A stretch of DNA of 64,000 bases from Paenibacillus xylanilyticus (GCF_009664365.1 NZ_CP044310.1:2119001-2183000), one strand, 5' to 3'; shown: positions 41,586-51,446, numbered from the stretch's first letter. Translations and numbers: made by a program. The notes: generated by a model not told the origin, from the sequence alone.

Positions 41586-42791
41586 ATGAACCGAGCACCC
41601 AGAAAGTATGCCAATTATATTCCGATCCGGGAACTGGAAGGGGTTGAGCAGCAGCTATCTCCCTTCCAGGTGTACGCCGAACTTCGTGAGAATACTCCAG
41701 TCCGATACGATGAGCACCGTGAATGCTGGGATATCTTTCGTTATGAAGATGTGCAGTACGTACTGAAAAATCCCAAGTTGTTTTCTTCCGCACGTGATCG
41801 TGCAAACACCAGTATGCTTACAACGGATCCGCCCAAACACAAGCAGTTAAGGGACTTGGTTAATCAGGCATTCACACCGAAGGCCATAGAAGCGCTTGCT
41901 CCGCGCATTCAGGAGATTGCCGATGAATTACTCACTCCCCGGTTGTCCCAAGGTCAAATGAACCTCGTCGATGATCTGGCGACTCCGCTGCCTGTTATCG
42001 TCATTGCGGAACTCCTGGGAGTCCCTGCAAAAGACCGGCAGAAGTTTAAAATATGGTCGGACGCCTTGGTTAAAGGGGCACGCGATGACAGTGATGAAGC
42101 TTTCCAGGAGCTTATGGAAGAGAAAAAACGTAATCAACAGGAACTGGCCATCTATTTTACAGCCATTATGGAAGAACGCAGGCAGGAGTCGCAGGATGAT
42201 TTGATCTCTTTGCTGCTGGCAGCAGAGATTGAAGGGAAGAAGCTGAGCGAGGAGGAACTGGTTGGTTTTTGCATTTTGCTGCTTGCAGCAGGTAATGAAA
42301 CGACGACCAATCTGATTACCAATGCAGTTCGCATTCTTGCTGAACAACCCGAGCTGCAGCAGCGGCTGCGTGAACATCCTGAGCACGTTGCATCAGCTGT
42401 TGAGGAGACGCTGCGTTACTACCCGCCGATTGTTGCGATTGGACGTGTAGCTAAAGAAACGGTTGAATTGAACGGGCAGACCATTCAGGAGGGAACTCAG
42501 GTAATTTCGTGGGTGGGTTCGGCCAATCGGGATAGCGAAGTTTTCGGCGATGCAGAACAATTTATCGAGGATCGCAAACCGAACCGGCACATGGGATTTG
42601 GATTTGGCATTCACTTTTGCCTGGGAGCCCCGTTAGCCCGTCTGGAGGCGAGAGTTGTACTCCACACCATGCTGCAGCAGATGCAGGATATCAAGCTTGT
42701 TCCGGGAACGACACTGCAGCCAATCCAGAGTGCGTTTGTATTTGGTGTGAAGGAATACCCTATTCTATTTGAGCACGTTAAGCAGTCTTAA
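41586..42791 (+). CDS. Cytochrome P450 (CYP107-like)
   Basis: A 401-residue soluble P450. The I-helix carries AAGNETTT near residue 237, ExxR is seen as EETLR, and the heme-binding FGFGIHFCLGAPLARLE places the cysteine near residue 345. It resembles Bacillus YjiB/BioI-type enzymes, which hydroxylate fatty acids or natural products. GGAGG has good spacing to ATG 41586; ATG 41580 is too close. The divergent asparaginase and MFS exporter downstream give no clear pathway, and no ferredoxin is adjacent. The substrate is unknown. Confidence 0.92.
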   Translation: MNRAPRKYANYIPIRELEGVEQQLSPFQVYAELRENTPVRYDEHRECWDIFRYEDVQYVLKNPKLFSSARDRANTSMLTTDPPKHKQLRDLVNQAFTPKAIEALAPRIQEIADELLTPRLSQGQMNLVDDLATPLPVIVIAELLGVPAKDRQKFKIWSDALVKGARDDSDEAFQELMEEKKRNQQELAIYFTAIMEERRQESQDDLISLLLAAEIEGKKLSEEELVGFCILLLAAGNETTTNLITNAVRILAEQPELQQRLREHPEHVASAVEETLRYYPPIVAIGRVAKETVELNGQTIQEGTQVISWVGSANRDSEVFGDAEQFIEDRKPNRHMGFGFGIHFCLGAPLARLEARVVLHTMLQQMQDIKLVPGTTLQPIQSAFVFGVKEYPILFEHVKQS

Positions 42792-42803
42792 CAAAGTGAT
42801 AAC

Positions 42804-42849
42804 GAAAAAAGCCGCATTCTATGTCCCTAGGGCAATGAATGCGGCTTTT
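42804..42849. terminator. Bidirectional terminator
   Basis: The 12-bp stem AAAAGCCGCATT / AATGCGGCTTTT is flanked by A and T runs. Confidence 0.95.
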
Positions 42850-42880
42850 GTGATGCGTTCCAAGTGAAGGAATGTCCTGC

Positions 42881-44092
42881 TCAGGATTCCCTGACGAGAG
42901 CAGGCTTTTTGTATAGTTTGATTCGAACCCATACCATATTGATTAACAGGAGTCCGCCAGATACGATAAACAATCCCTCAATGCCGATAAATCCTGCCAT
43001 AAAACCGCCAATTACGGCTCCGAGCATATTCCCGAGAGCGAGCGTACTCGTATTGAAACTGAAAGCACGACTGATCATGCCATCTGGAGTGTAGGCTCGA
43101 ATCAAGGCGTTGACGCTAGGCAGCAATCCACCCATGAATACACCCATGGCGAAACGCACCAAAATGAGCTGCCATACCGTTTGTACGAAGGCTTGTGGTA
43201 TTAGCAGCAGTCCCGTACCTATAAGAGAGAAGGTCAGTACCTTATGTGCGCCAATACGATCACTGAGCTTGCCGAGTATGGGAGACATGGCCATGTTGGA
43301 TAGTCCGGTGACAGCACCGACAAGACCGGCCCAGAATGCCACGTTTACATCCGATGCATGCAGCTTCTGTACATACAGCGGCAAGAGTGACATGGGACTA
43401 ATCATCGCAAACTGCAGCAGGAACGTTACAGCAAACAATGCGGGCAGCTGTGGTGACTTGTTTAATTCCTTCAGTCCGGACAATACGGATTGTTCCGGCA
43501 GTTTGGCCGCTTCCTTGCGGTCGAATTTTTCCCGAACAAGGAACATGGCCAGCAGTGATGCAGCAAAGATGAGGCCGCCTGTAATGTAGAATATGGGCCG
43601 GAAGCCAACGGCATCTGCGAGCAAACCGCCGATCAGCGGACCGAGAATCGTTCCGGCTACCTGTCCGGACTGACTTATCCCCATGGCGAAACCCATACGA
43701 TCCTTGGGCGTTGTTCCCGAGATCAGGGAAACGGCTGCCGGATTAAAACCGGAGATGGTACCGTTGAGCAAACGCAACAAGAGGAGCTGCCACGGATTTT
43801 GGGCAAACCCCATGAGCGCGATCACAATCGCCATCCCGAATCCGGAGCGCAGCAGCATAATTTTACGTCCATACTTATCGGACAGTTTGCCCCACAAGGG
43901 CTGGAACAAAAATGAAGTGAGGAAATTGGCAGCAAATATAAATCCCGCCCATATGCCAATCTCGTGCTCACCGACGACGCCTAAATCCTTGGCAAGGTAT
44001 AGGGATAAAAAAGGCGTAATCATGGTCATGCCCGAGTTGACCAGAAACTGTCCAAACCAAAGCACGATGAGGTTTACTTTCCAAGTTTTCAA
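42881..44092 (-). CDS. MFS transporter, MdtG-like multidrug efflux family
   Basis: A 403-residue transporter with 12 predicted membrane helices in two halves. The loop 2-3 motif GKLSDKYGRKI and the repeated GKLSDRIGAHK in the second half mark the major facilitator superfamily; the closest known group is DHA1 drug:H+ antiporters. The start is TTG at 44092, with GGAAGTG eight bases upstream. An ATG at 44143 would overlap the promoter -10 and is rejected. It is divergent from hemE. Its substrate is unknown. Confidence 0.9.
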   Translation of the reverse strand: MKTWKVNLIVLWFGQFLVNSGMTMITPFLSLYLAKDLGVVGEHEIGIWAGFIFAANFLTSFLFQPLWGKLSDKYGRKIMLLRSGFGMAIVIALMGFAQNPWQLLLLRLLNGTISGFNPAAVSLISGTTPKDRMGFAMGISQSGQVAGTILGPLIGGLLADAVGFRPIFYITGGLIFAASLLAMFLVREKFDRKEAAKLPEQSVLSGLKELNKSPQLPALFAVTFLLQFAMISPMSLLPLYVQKLHASDVNVAFWAGLVGAVTGLSNMAMSPILGKLSDRIGAHKVLTFSLIGTGLLLIPQAFVQTVWQLILVRFAMGVFMGGLLPSVNALIRAYTPDGMISRAFSFNTSTLALGNMLGAVIGGFMAGFIGIEGLFIVSGGLLLINMVWVRIKLYKKPALVRES

Positions 44093-44141
44093 AGTGCTTT
44101 CACTTCCTTTCTGTAATTCGTGGAAAAAACACCATTCTTTC

Positions 44142-44151
44142 ATTATACCAT
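44142..44151 (-). promoter_or_regulatory. MFS gene promoter, extended -10
   Basis: TGG-TATAAT on the minus strand is an extended -10 element; the -35 is weak. Confidence 0.6.
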
Positions 44152-44219
44152 AATTGGCATATGGATGATTCGATGTAAGGAATGTCATAGTATTGTCATC
44201 GGAACAGAGCGGCACGTGG

Positions 44220-44248
44220 TTGTTACAGCTCTTCAAAAAGGGCATAAT
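44220..44248 (+). promoter_or_regulatory. hem operon promoter
   Basis: TTGTTA, a 17-base spacer and CATAAT upstream of hemE. Confidence 0.7.
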
Positions 44249-44286
44249 GAGAGTTATGAGTCCAAAAACTATTGGAGGCTTCTTAC

Positions 44287-45351
44287 ATGAGCTATAATGA
44301 TCGTTTGATTCGAGCCAGCTTCAAGCAGCAAGTAGACCGTGTTCCTGTGTGGTACATGCGTCAGGCTGGGCGTTATGATCCTGAATATCGTAAAATTAAG
44401 GAAAAGTACTCTTTGCTCGAAATTTGCCGCAGGCCAGAGCTAGCAGCTGAAGTTACACTCATGCCGGTACGTAAACTCGGTGTGGATGCGGCTATTTTGT
44501 ACTCCGATATTATGAATCCGGTTGCGTCTTTGGGCATTGATTTTGATATTGTAAAAAACATTGGTCCCGTTATTGATAACCCTATACGTTCGGCGGCAGA
44601 TGTGGATCGTCTGCGTCCGATTGATGTCGAGGGGGACCTGTCGCATATTTTGGAAACCATTCGGATTCTGGACAAGGAATTGGATGTTCCCCTCATCACA
44701 TTTGCGGGCGCACCGTTTACCATTGCCAGTTATCTGATCGAGGGTCGTCCTTCCAAGGGCTACATTCGGACCAAAACCATGATGTACAGCGAGCCTGAAG
44801 TATGGCATAAGCTCATGCAAAAACTAGGTGATATGGTAATTACATATGTCCGTGCACACATTGCTAATGGAGGCAAGGCTTTTCAGCTATTCGACAGCTG
44901 GGTTGGAGCCCTTTCTCCAAATGATTTCAAAACGTATGTGTTGCCGACGATTACCCGTATCTTTACCGAATTATCGGATTTGAATGTACCGAAAATCTAT
45001 TTCCCTGGTGTGGCCTCCGGTGAACTGCTACCGACTCTGACGGATCTGCAAGCCAATGTAATCGGTCTGGACTGGAGAGTTTCCATCACAGAAGGCCGCA
45101 AGAGACTGGGTGGCAAATTTGCCGTACAAGGCAATCTGGATCCCTATGTGCTGACAGCACCGATGGATTTGATTAAGCAGCAGGCAAAAGTCATTATTGA
45201 TGAAGGTATCAAGGAGCCAGGTTATATTTTTAATCTGGGACATGGCTTGTTCCCGGAAGCTTCTCTTGAGAAATTGAGAGAACTTACGGCATATATTCAT
45301 GAATATTCTGCAGAAGTTTTGAAGACGGGGGTGACGGTTAGCAATGACTAA
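44287..45351 (+). CDS. hemE: Uroporphyrinogen III decarboxylase
   Basis: A 354-residue enzyme that decarboxylates uroporphyrinogen III to coproporphyrinogen III. The N-terminal VPVWYMRQAGRYDPEY and the internal QLFDSWVGALSP motifs, ending in FNLGHGLFPEAS, are diagnostic. TTGGAGG precedes the ATG at 44287; the frame from 44272 is an extension. It is the first gene of the hemE-hemH-hemY operon and its stop overlaps hemH by eight bases, so translation is probably coupled. Confidence 0.97.
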   Translation: MSYNDRLIRASFKQQVDRVPVWYMRQAGRYDPEYRKIKEKYSLLEICRRPELAAEVTLMPVRKLGVDAAILYSDIMNPVASLGIDFDIVKNIGPVIDNPIRSAADVDRLRPIDVEGDLSHILETIRILDKELDVPLITFAGAPFTIASYLIEGRPSKGYIRTKTMMYSEPEVWHKLMQKLGDMVITYVRAHIANGGKAFQLFDSWVGALSPNDFKTYVLPTITRIFTELSDLNVPKIYFPGVASGELLPTLTDLQANVIGLDWRVSITEGRKRLGGKFAVQGNLDPYVLTAPMDLIKQQAKVIIDEGIKEPGYIFNLGHGLFPEASLEKLRELTAYIHEYSAEVLKTGVTVSND

Positions 45352-46294
45352 TACCGTAGGTGTACTGGTGATGTCTTATGGCACACCTGAAAATATGGAA
45401 AGTATTGAAGCGTACTACACACATATTCGTAGAGGACGTCCGCCTGAGCCGGAACAACTGAAGGAACTGACGGATCGGTATGAGGCTATCGTTGGGGGCG
45501 TTTTCCCGCTTCGTGAAAATACCGATAATCAGGTTAAGGCCCTGCAGGAGACGCTGAGCCAGGATGAACGTACGAACGGAGTTGAGTTCCGTTGTTATCA
45601 AGGTCTGAAGCATGCTCATCCATTTATTGAAGATGGTGTGGAACAGATGGCGAAGGACGGAATTCAGACAGCAATCGGTGTTGTACTTGCTCCTCACTAT
45701 TCCACAATGAGTGTGGGCAGCTACATCAAGCGAGCTCGTGAAAAAGCAGAGGAACTGGGAATTCAAATGACATTTGTTGAGAGTTACCACCTGCATCCTA
45801 AGCTGATCCAGGCTCTCTCTTCCCGTGTCAGTGACAAGCTGGATGAATTCGAAGAGGCTGGTGCGAAGCGTGGTGATGTACGAGTCTTGTTCAGTGCACA
45901 CAGCTTGCCTGAGCGGATCGTAAGTCTGGGAGATCCTTATCCGCAGCAACTGCTTGAAACCTCCGAAGTCATTGCATCACGTGTTGGTATCAGCAATTGG
46001 CAATTTACATGGCAAAGCGCTGGACGTACCGCTGAGCCGTGGCTTGGTCCGGATATTTTGGACACACTGCAGGAACTGTCCCGCGAACAGGTTGAGGATG
46101 TGCTGGTTGCACCTATTGGATTCGTCTCTGATCATCTTGAAGTACTCTATGATCTGGATATTGAGGCCAAAGCGATTGCCAAGGAGATTGACATGCGCTT
46201 AATGCGGATCGATTCGCTCAACAGCGATCCTCTCTATATGGAAACGTTAAGCGACGTTATCATAAGCCAGTGGCAGCAAGGGTCGGATGTGTAA
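45344..46294 (+). CDS. hemH: Coproporphyrin III ferrochelatase
   Basis: A 316-residue iron chelatase, also called CpfC in this branch. It inserts iron into coproporphyrin III. Visible family motifs are MSYGTPENMES, APHYSTMSVGSY with a conserved His, and SAHSLPERI with the catalytic His, followed by QSAGRTAEPWLGPD. Length is typical for the soluble Gram-positive form. It overlaps hemE, and its TAA overlaps the hemY start, so the three proteins are made in a fixed order. HemQ is not in this window. Confidence 0.95.
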   Translation: MTNTVGVLVMSYGTPENMESIEAYYTHIRRGRPPEPEQLKELTDRYEAIVGGVFPLRENTDNQVKALQETLSQDERTNGVEFRCYQGLKHAHPFIEDGVEQMAKDGIQTAIGVVLAPHYSTMSVGSYIKRAREKAEELGIQMTFVESYHLHPKLIQALSSRVSDKLDEFEEAGAKRGDVRVLFSAHSLPERIVSLGDPYPQQLLETSEVIASRVGISNWQFTWQSAGRTAEPWLGPDILDTLQELSREQVEDVLVAPIGFVSDHLEVLYDLDIEAKAIAKEIDMRLMRIDSLNSDPLYMETLSDVIISQWQQGSDV

Positions 46295-47718
46295 TGGAAG
46301 ACCGGAAACGTCGTGTTGTTGTCGTTGGTGGAGGCCTGACCGGCCTCAGCGCGGCATTTTATATTCGGAAGCATTACCGGGAAGCCGGGATTGAACCGCA
46401 AATTACACTGATTGAAAAAAGTTCGTCCATGGGTGGAATGATTGAGACGCTGCACCGGGATGGATTTGTCATTGAGAAAGGACCCGATTCATTCCTGGCC
46501 CGCAAAACGGCCATGATTGATCTTGCCAAGGAATTGGAAATGGATCATGAACTGGTAAGCCAGAATCCGGAATCCAAAAAAACGTATATTATGCAGCGGG
46601 GCAAGCTTCATCCCATGCCTGCTGGACTTGTGCTCGGAATACCAACAGAGTTGAAGCCGTTTCTGAGAAGTGGCCTGGTTTCTCCGGCTGGCAAGCTGCG
46701 GGCGTTGATGGATTTCTTTATTCCACCGCGCCGTAGCGCGGAAGATGAATCCCTCGGTTACATGATTGAACGGCGTCTCGGTCCGGAGGTGCTTGAAAAC
46801 CTGACCGAGCCACTGCTTGCCGGTATTTATGCCGGGGATATGCGTCGTCTGAGTCTTCAGGCAACATTCCCGCAATTCGGTGAAGTGGAACGGGATTATG
46901 GTAGTCTGATCCGCGGCATGATGACAGGTCGTAAACCTGCGGAGACACATACGGGAACGAAGAAAAGCGCGTTCTTGAATTTTCGCCAAGGACTTCAGAG
47001 TCTTGTTCATGCCTTGGTTCACGATATGCAGGATGTGGACCAACGCCTGAATACGTCTGTTCTCTCATTGGATGTTCAGCAAGGTGGTCAAACGAGGTAC
47101 AGTGTGCAGCTCAATAACGGGGAGCGTATTGAAGCGGATGACGTGATTGTTACAGTCCCGACGTATGTGGCATCCGAACTGCTCAAACCGCATGTGGACA
47201 CCTCTGCGCTGGATGCAATTAATTACGTATCCGTAGCCAATGTGGTTCTTGCTTTTGAGAAAAAGGATATTGAACATGTATTTGATGGTTCAGGCTTCCT
47301 CGTTCCACGCAAGGAAGGGCGGAATATTACAGCCTGTACCTGGACATCGACCAAATGGCTGCACACCAGTCCGGATGACAAAGTGCTGCTGCGTTGTTAT
47401 GTCGGCCGCTCGGGTGACGAGCAAAATGTTGAACTTCCCGATGATGCACTGACAGCTCTGGTGCTCAAGGATCTGCGGGAAACGATGGATGTAGAGGCCG
47501 TTCCGATCTTCTCGGAGATTACCCGCCTACGCAAATCGATGCCACAGTATCCCGTAGGCCACCTTCAGCATATTGCCGCACTGCGTGAGGAACTTGGCAG
47601 TAAGCTGCCGGGTGTCTACATTGCAGGTGCTGGTTATGAAGGCGTAGGTTTGCCGGACTGTATCAAACAGGCAAAAGAAATGTCGCTTCAGGCAGTTCAG
47701 AAGCTGGCTGTGCATTAA
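46294..47718 (+). CDS. hemY: Coproporphyrinogen III oxidase (HemY/CgoX)
   Basis: A 474-residue FAD-dependent oxidase that converts coproporphyrinogen III to coproporphyrin III using oxygen. The FAD motif VVVGGGLTGLSAAFYI is at the start, then IEKSSSMGGMIET, and AGAGYEGVGLPDCI near the end. It is the soluble Gram-positive type that accepts coproporphyrinogen, in agreement with the hemE/hemH neighbours. The ATG overlaps the hemH stop (TAATG). The frame extending to 46270 is an extension into hemH. Confidence 0.95.
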   Translation: MEDRKRRVVVVGGGLTGLSAAFYIRKHYREAGIEPQITLIEKSSSMGGMIETLHRDGFVIEKGPDSFLARKTAMIDLAKELEMDHELVSQNPESKKTYIMQRGKLHPMPAGLVLGIPTELKPFLRSGLVSPAGKLRALMDFFIPPRRSAEDESLGYMIERRLGPEVLENLTEPLLAGIYAGDMRRLSLQATFPQFGEVERDYGSLIRGMMTGRKPAETHTGTKKSAFLNFRQGLQSLVHALVHDMQDVDQRLNTSVLSLDVQQGGQTRYSVQLNNGERIEADDVIVTVPTYVASELLKPHVDTSALDAINYVSVANVVLAFEKKDIEHVFDGSGFLVPRKEGRNITACTWTSTKWLHTSPDDKVLLRCYVGRSGDEQNVELPDDALTALVLKDLRETMDVEAVPIFSEITRLRKSMPQYPVGHLQHIAALREELGSKLPGVYIAGAGYEGVGLPDCIKQAKEMSLQAVQKLAVH

Positions 47719-47733
47719 TGCAATCACTATAAG

Positions 47734-47785
47734 GCTGCCTCTCCTGCGGAATGAATTCATTCTGTAGGAGAGGCAGCTTTTTTTC
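47734..47785 (+). terminator. hem operon terminator
   Basis: A long stem GCTGCCTCTCCT / AGGAGAGGCAGC, with inner GAATGAATTCATTC, is followed by a T-run. Confidence 0.95.
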
Positions 47786-47882
47786 ATGCAGGATATTTAT
47801 TTACAAGTGAATTGAATGATGGAAATCCAGGATATGCCTGATATAATGATAAAGGATTGCTGTAGAAGAAGAGGAGCTGCCT

Positions 47883-49307
47883 ATGTATCCCCCAAGATCA
47901 AATCGAAGTAATCAAAAGAAAAAAGAAAAACGTGCACGCAGACGTATTATCTGGATGATCAATCTGTTTCTGATTGCTGCAATCGGAGGGGTAGGCATAT
48001 ATTACGCAGCAGAGGTGCAGAAGCAGCAAGCGGAGCCGGCAACAAATGAAGCTGTAGTAAAAGAGCAACAACCTGAGGATCAGGAGGATGCCAAAGGTGG
48101 CGATGAGCTGAATTCGCCTGAAGCGGAGTCAGAGGCAGATTCGGATGCAGAACAAGATTCTATGGAAGTAACCAGTCCGGAGTCAGAAACTGCTGAAGAT
48201 GAGAGCGTTTCATCCGGCGGTGAAACTACGGAGTCAGGCGGTAAGGAGTCTGATCAAGGGTCCGAAGAAGGGCAAAAAGGGACGGGAACAGCCAAACCAT
48301 CAAATCCGAAGAGCAATGAAAGTTCCGGAGCCCAAACAACGGTTCCACAGCCTACAGGATCAGGGAAGAATGTAACCATTAATTTTGTTGGTGATATTCA
48401 GTTCTCTGGCAAGGTGGCCGAACTGCTGGAGAAGAATGGCTACGATTACCCTTATGCCAAGCTTGGCAGCCTGTTCAAGAATGATGATCTGACTGTAGGC
48501 AACCTGGAGACACCCGTCACTCTGGGCGGGTCAGCTGCTGAGAACAAAACATATGTTTACAAATCTTCGCCAAAAGCATTGGCAGCGATGGCTGCTGCGG
48601 GATTTGACGCAGTAAATCTGGCCAACAATCACATTTTGGACCAAGGTGTTGAAGGGCTCGTCGACACGCTAACCTATCTTCAGGAGTATGGTATTGCGCA
48701 TACTGGGGCCGGGATGAACAGGAACGAGGCTTATGCGCCTGCCTATCTGGAACGGAAAGGCATCAAGATCGCACTGCTTGGCTTCAGCCGGGTTGTGCCG
48801 GAACCGACCTGGAAAGCGGAAGGGAATCGCGCCGGTGTTGCAGAAACCTATGATTCTACAGGGGCGGTAAACGCGATTCAAGAAGCTCGTCAGAAGGCGG
48901 ATCTTGTAATCGTGGTAGCACATTGGGGAGAAGAGCGAGTCAGTACACCCAATGATGATCAGACCAGACTGGCACATGAATTTGTGGATGCTGGGGCTGA
49001 TCTCGTCATTGGTGGGCATCCTCACGTGCTTCAAGGAGTAGAGTATTATAAGGGCAAGTGGATCGCATATAGCACAGGCAATTTTATTTTTTCGAAATCA
49101 ACGACGGAAGAAACCTGGAAAACAGCTGTTTTTCAGGCAGAATGCAGCGCGGAAGCGAAGTGCAGCATGAAGGTCATTCCATATGAGGCAGGGCTTGGTC
49201 AAGCCATACCAATGTTAGGTGAGGCCAATAAGCTGTTATTGGAGCAGATGACTAAGCTCTCGCCAGGCATTCGGTTTGACACAAATGGAGTAGCTTCAAC
49301 AAGCTGA
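47883..49307 (+). CDS. CapA-family metallophosphatase-like protein
   Basis: A 474-residue protein anchored by one N-terminal membrane helix (residues about 22-42) after a basic cytoplasmic tip. An acidic Ser/Glu/Asp-rich linker (about 45-150) is followed by a CapA/PgsA-like domain: NFVGDIQFSG, GNLETPVTLGG, NLANNHILDQG and VIGGHPHVLQG, with metal-ligand Asp, Asn and His. CapA acts in poly-gamma-glutamate export in Bacillus, but the synthetases CapB/CapC are absent here, so the role may differ. GAGGAG precedes the ATG. Confidence 0.88.
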   Translation: MYPPRSNRSNQKKKEKRARRRIIWMINLFLIAAIGGVGIYYAAEVQKQQAEPATNEAVVKEQQPEDQEDAKGGDELNSPEAESEADSDAEQDSMEVTSPESETAEDESVSSGGETTESGGKESDQGSEEGQKGTGTAKPSNPKSNESSGAQTTVPQPTGSGKNVTINFVGDIQFSGKVAELLEKNGYDYPYAKLGSLFKNDDLTVGNLETPVTLGGSAAENKTYVYKSSPKALAAMAAAGFDAVNLANNHILDQGVEGLVDTLTYLQEYGIAHTGAGMNRNEAYAPAYLERKGIKIALLGFSRVVPEPTWKAEGNRAGVAETYDSTGAVNAIQEARQKADLVIVVAHWGEERVSTPNDDQTRLAHEFVDAGADLVIGGHPHVLQGVEYYKGKWIAYSTGNFIFSKSTTEETWKTAVFQAECSAEAKCSMKVIPYEAGLGQAIPMLGEANKLLLEQMTKLSPGIRFDTNGVASTS

Positions 49308-49341
49308 TACAAGAATGAATACATCTAAGGAGTGGGAATAC

Positions 49342-50085
49342 ATGAGTAACCTATGTGTAGCACACCGTGGATTTTCTTCCACAGCACCTGAGAATACGAT
49401 GGCAGCTTTTCAGCTGGCCATGGAGCAGCCTTATGTAACTTGGATCGAACTGGATGTGCAATTGTCCCGGGACGGCGTGCCTGTAGTCATCCATGACTTT
49501 TCGTTCAACCGGACGACGAATGGAGAAGGGCTTGTACGGGAGACGAACTGGTCTGACATTCAGAAGCTGGATGCAGGGAGCTGGAAGTCCAAGGCATATG
49601 CGGGGGAACGCGTACCGGCTCTCAGCGAAGTGTTGGATAGCTGCAAGGGCAAAGTACGTCTGAATATTGAGCTGAAAACGCAAGGAGACATGTATCCGGG
49701 CTTGCCGGCAGCCGTTATTGAGGAAGTACGCAAAAGAAACATGCAGGCCGAAGTCGTTTTCACTTCCTTTGAACCTGCTGCGCTGGCTGAATCCAAAAAA
49801 ATCGCACCTGAAATCACGACAGGTCTCATCATTGATGCTCGTCCGGGTGATCTATTAGCGAGACTTCGTCAGCTGCAATGTGGATTCCTATCGATCGGTT
49901 ATACCAACGTGGATAAATCACTGATGCGAGAAATGAAAAACGATGGCATTCAGGTCATGGCCTGGACCGTAGATGATAAGATCATTATGAAACGCCTCGC
50001 TGCAATTGATCCTGAACTCATGCTGTGCACGAATCGTCCTGACGCTTGGGATCAGGCGTTGCAAAAGTCGAGCAACCGGGCGTAA
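49342..50085 (+). CDS. Glycerophosphodiester phosphodiesterase
   Basis: A 247-residue GDPD-family enzyme that hydrolyses glycerophosphodiesters to glycerol 3-phosphate and an alcohol. The catalytic HRG is in AHRGFSSTAPENT, with the metal ligands ELDVQLSRDG and the VIHD motif. The conserved NIELK follows. AAGGAGTG precedes the ATG at 49342. No signal peptide is visible, so it is cytoplasmic, similar to UgpQ. It lies 34 bases after the CapA gene and probably shares its transcript. Confidence 0.93.
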   Translation: MSNLCVAHRGFSSTAPENTMAAFQLAMEQPYVTWIELDVQLSRDGVPVVIHDFSFNRTTNGEGLVRETNWSDIQKLDAGSWKSKAYAGERVPALSEVLDSCKGKVRLNIELKTQGDMYPGLPAAVIEEVRKRNMQAEVVFTSFEPAALAESKKIAPEITTGLIIDARPGDLLARLRQLQCGFLSIGYTNVDKSLMREMKNDGIQVMAWTVDDKIIMKRLAAIDPELMLCTNRPDAWDQALQKSSNRA

Positions 50086-50136
50086 AGGTTAGGGTCCATA
50101 TTCGCTAATTAATCCAATAAAGGTGGTCGTATTTCG

Positions 50137-50769
50137 ATGCTCTCAACGATTCGTAACGTATACTGTGTAGGACGCAATTATAAACTTCATGCGGAAGAGT
50201 TGGGTAACGCAGTTCCGGATGAACCGATGATCTTCATGAAGCCTTCGCATGCGGTTGTACCCATGAACGGAGAGGCAATTGAATTGCCTGCTTCCCGTGG
50301 GGAGGTTCACTATGAAGCTGAACTGGTCGTTCAAATCGGCGAGAATTATGAACCAGGGGTTGCTGTAGAGGATTTGATCGAATCGTACGCATTTGGCATC
50401 GATTTTACGCTGCGTGATGTACAGTCGGTCATCAAGAAGAAAGGCCACCCGTGGACTGCGGCCAAAGGATTCAAAAATTCCGCACCTGTAAGCGGTTTTC
50501 AGGCCTTTTCCGGTACGGAAGCTTTGCTTGAAAAAGACTTTACGCTGACCAAAAATGGTGTTGAAGTGCAGCGAGGCAACATACGCAACATGATTTTTGA
50601 TCTTCAACACATTGTGGATTATGTAGGACATCACTATGGCCTTGGCGCAGGTGATATCATCTTCACCGGGACACCGGAGGGTGTGGGGCCAACCGTAGAG
50701 GGAGATGTGCTTGAGCTCGCCTGGGATGGTCAATCCGTTGGAAAATGTACCATTGCAGCTGCGAAATAA
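50137..50769 (+). CDS. Fumarylacetoacetate hydrolase (FAH) family protein
   Basis: A 210-residue short FAH-domain protein. Metal and substrate motifs are VGRNYKLHA, the acidic cluster around EVHYEAELVVQIG, FGIDFTLRDVQ and the C-terminal GDIIFTGTPEGVGP. Such proteins act as acylpyruvases, oxaloacetate decarboxylases or catechol-pathway isomerases; the small size fits acylpyruvate hydrolases. It follows the phosphodiesterase by 51 bases, with AAAGGTGG before the ATG, and closes the unit at a terminator. Confidence 0.9.
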   Translation: MLSTIRNVYCVGRNYKLHAEELGNAVPDEPMIFMKPSHAVVPMNGEAIELPASRGEVHYEAELVVQIGENYEPGVAVEDLIESYAFGIDFTLRDVQSVIKKKGHPWTAAKGFKNSAPVSGFQAFSGTEALLEKDFTLTKNGVEVQRGNIRNMIFDLQHIVDYVGHHYGLGAGDIIFTGTPEGVGPTVEGDVLELAWDGQSVGKCTIAAAK

Positions 50770-50813
50770 TTTTTTGAGTTTCGTATGAATTATAATTATA
50801 CAGTCATCCATTC

Positions 50814-50838
50814 AGGGGCGGGAAACCGCTCCTTTTTG
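50814..50838 (+). terminator. Terminator after FAH gene
   Basis: The stem AGGGGCGG / CCGCTCCT with a GAAA loop is followed by TTTTT. Confidence 0.9.
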
Positions 50839-50878
50839 ACATGATCATAGAAGATGAATAAATACGCATCTGTACGCG

Positions 50879-51286
50879 TTAGGTCCACTCATAAGAGGTA
50901 CGGGCGCTTTCCAGAACAATTTGTTCGATTTCCGCATGTTGTGCCTCATATTGCTCTTGGGTGATACTTCCGCTTGCCAGACGATCATCCAGCTGCTGCC
51001 TGAGTTGGTTGACCTGCAAAGCCACGACCTGACTGAAATCTCCATCATTCTCGTCGGCAATGGTTTTGAGTGATTTGCCTGCGTACAGATCCTGATACAG
51101 ATCTTCCTCGGAGGAGTGGTTCAGTGCAGTCAGCAGCTCATTCTTGTTATCATCCTTGGTATTAATACTTACGATGGACCACTCCGTCAAGGGAATCGGA
51201 GAAATGGCTGATTTGCTCCAGGCGGTTCCTGCAAAAGACATGGTCACAATCATCGTACCCACAAACATTACACGTTTTATATTCAT
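50879..51286 (-). CDS. Secreted protein of unknown function, 135 aa
   Basis: A small exported protein. The ATG at 51286 follows GAGG. A basic start (NIKR), a hydrophobic core (VMFVGTMIVTMSFAG) and TAWSKS mark a signal peptide cleaved near residue 24. The mature part has DLYQDLYAGKSLKTIADENDG and a later LASGSITQEQYEAQHAEIE segment, typical of a helical repeat found in other Paenibacillus secreted proteins. No known domain is recognised. The frame extends to 51418 but lacks the signal context there. Confidence 0.65.
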   Translation of the reverse strand: MNIKRVMFVGTMIVTMSFAGTAWSKSAISPIPLTEWSIVSINTKDDNKNELLTALNHSSEEDLYQDLYAGKSLKTIADENDGDFSQVVALQVNQLRQQLDDRLASGSITQEQYEAQHAEIEQIVLESARTSYEWT

Positions 51287-51446
51287 TCCTGTCATCCTCG
51301 CTTCTCTATTTAAGTACGAAGGGAATCGTAGCTTAATCTTGTTGTTTTGATCTGAGATTAGTTTAACCGGAGAAGCTGAAGTGAAACTTAAAATGGCATA
51401 AAAAATCCTAACAGACAAAAAAGAATAAATAACTTTTAATTCTTAC

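Noticed and set aside
44092-44143. Longer N terminus for the MFS transporter from ATG 44143
   Set aside because: That ATG overlaps the extended -10 TATAAT of the gene's own promoter; TTG 44092 has a good ribosome site.
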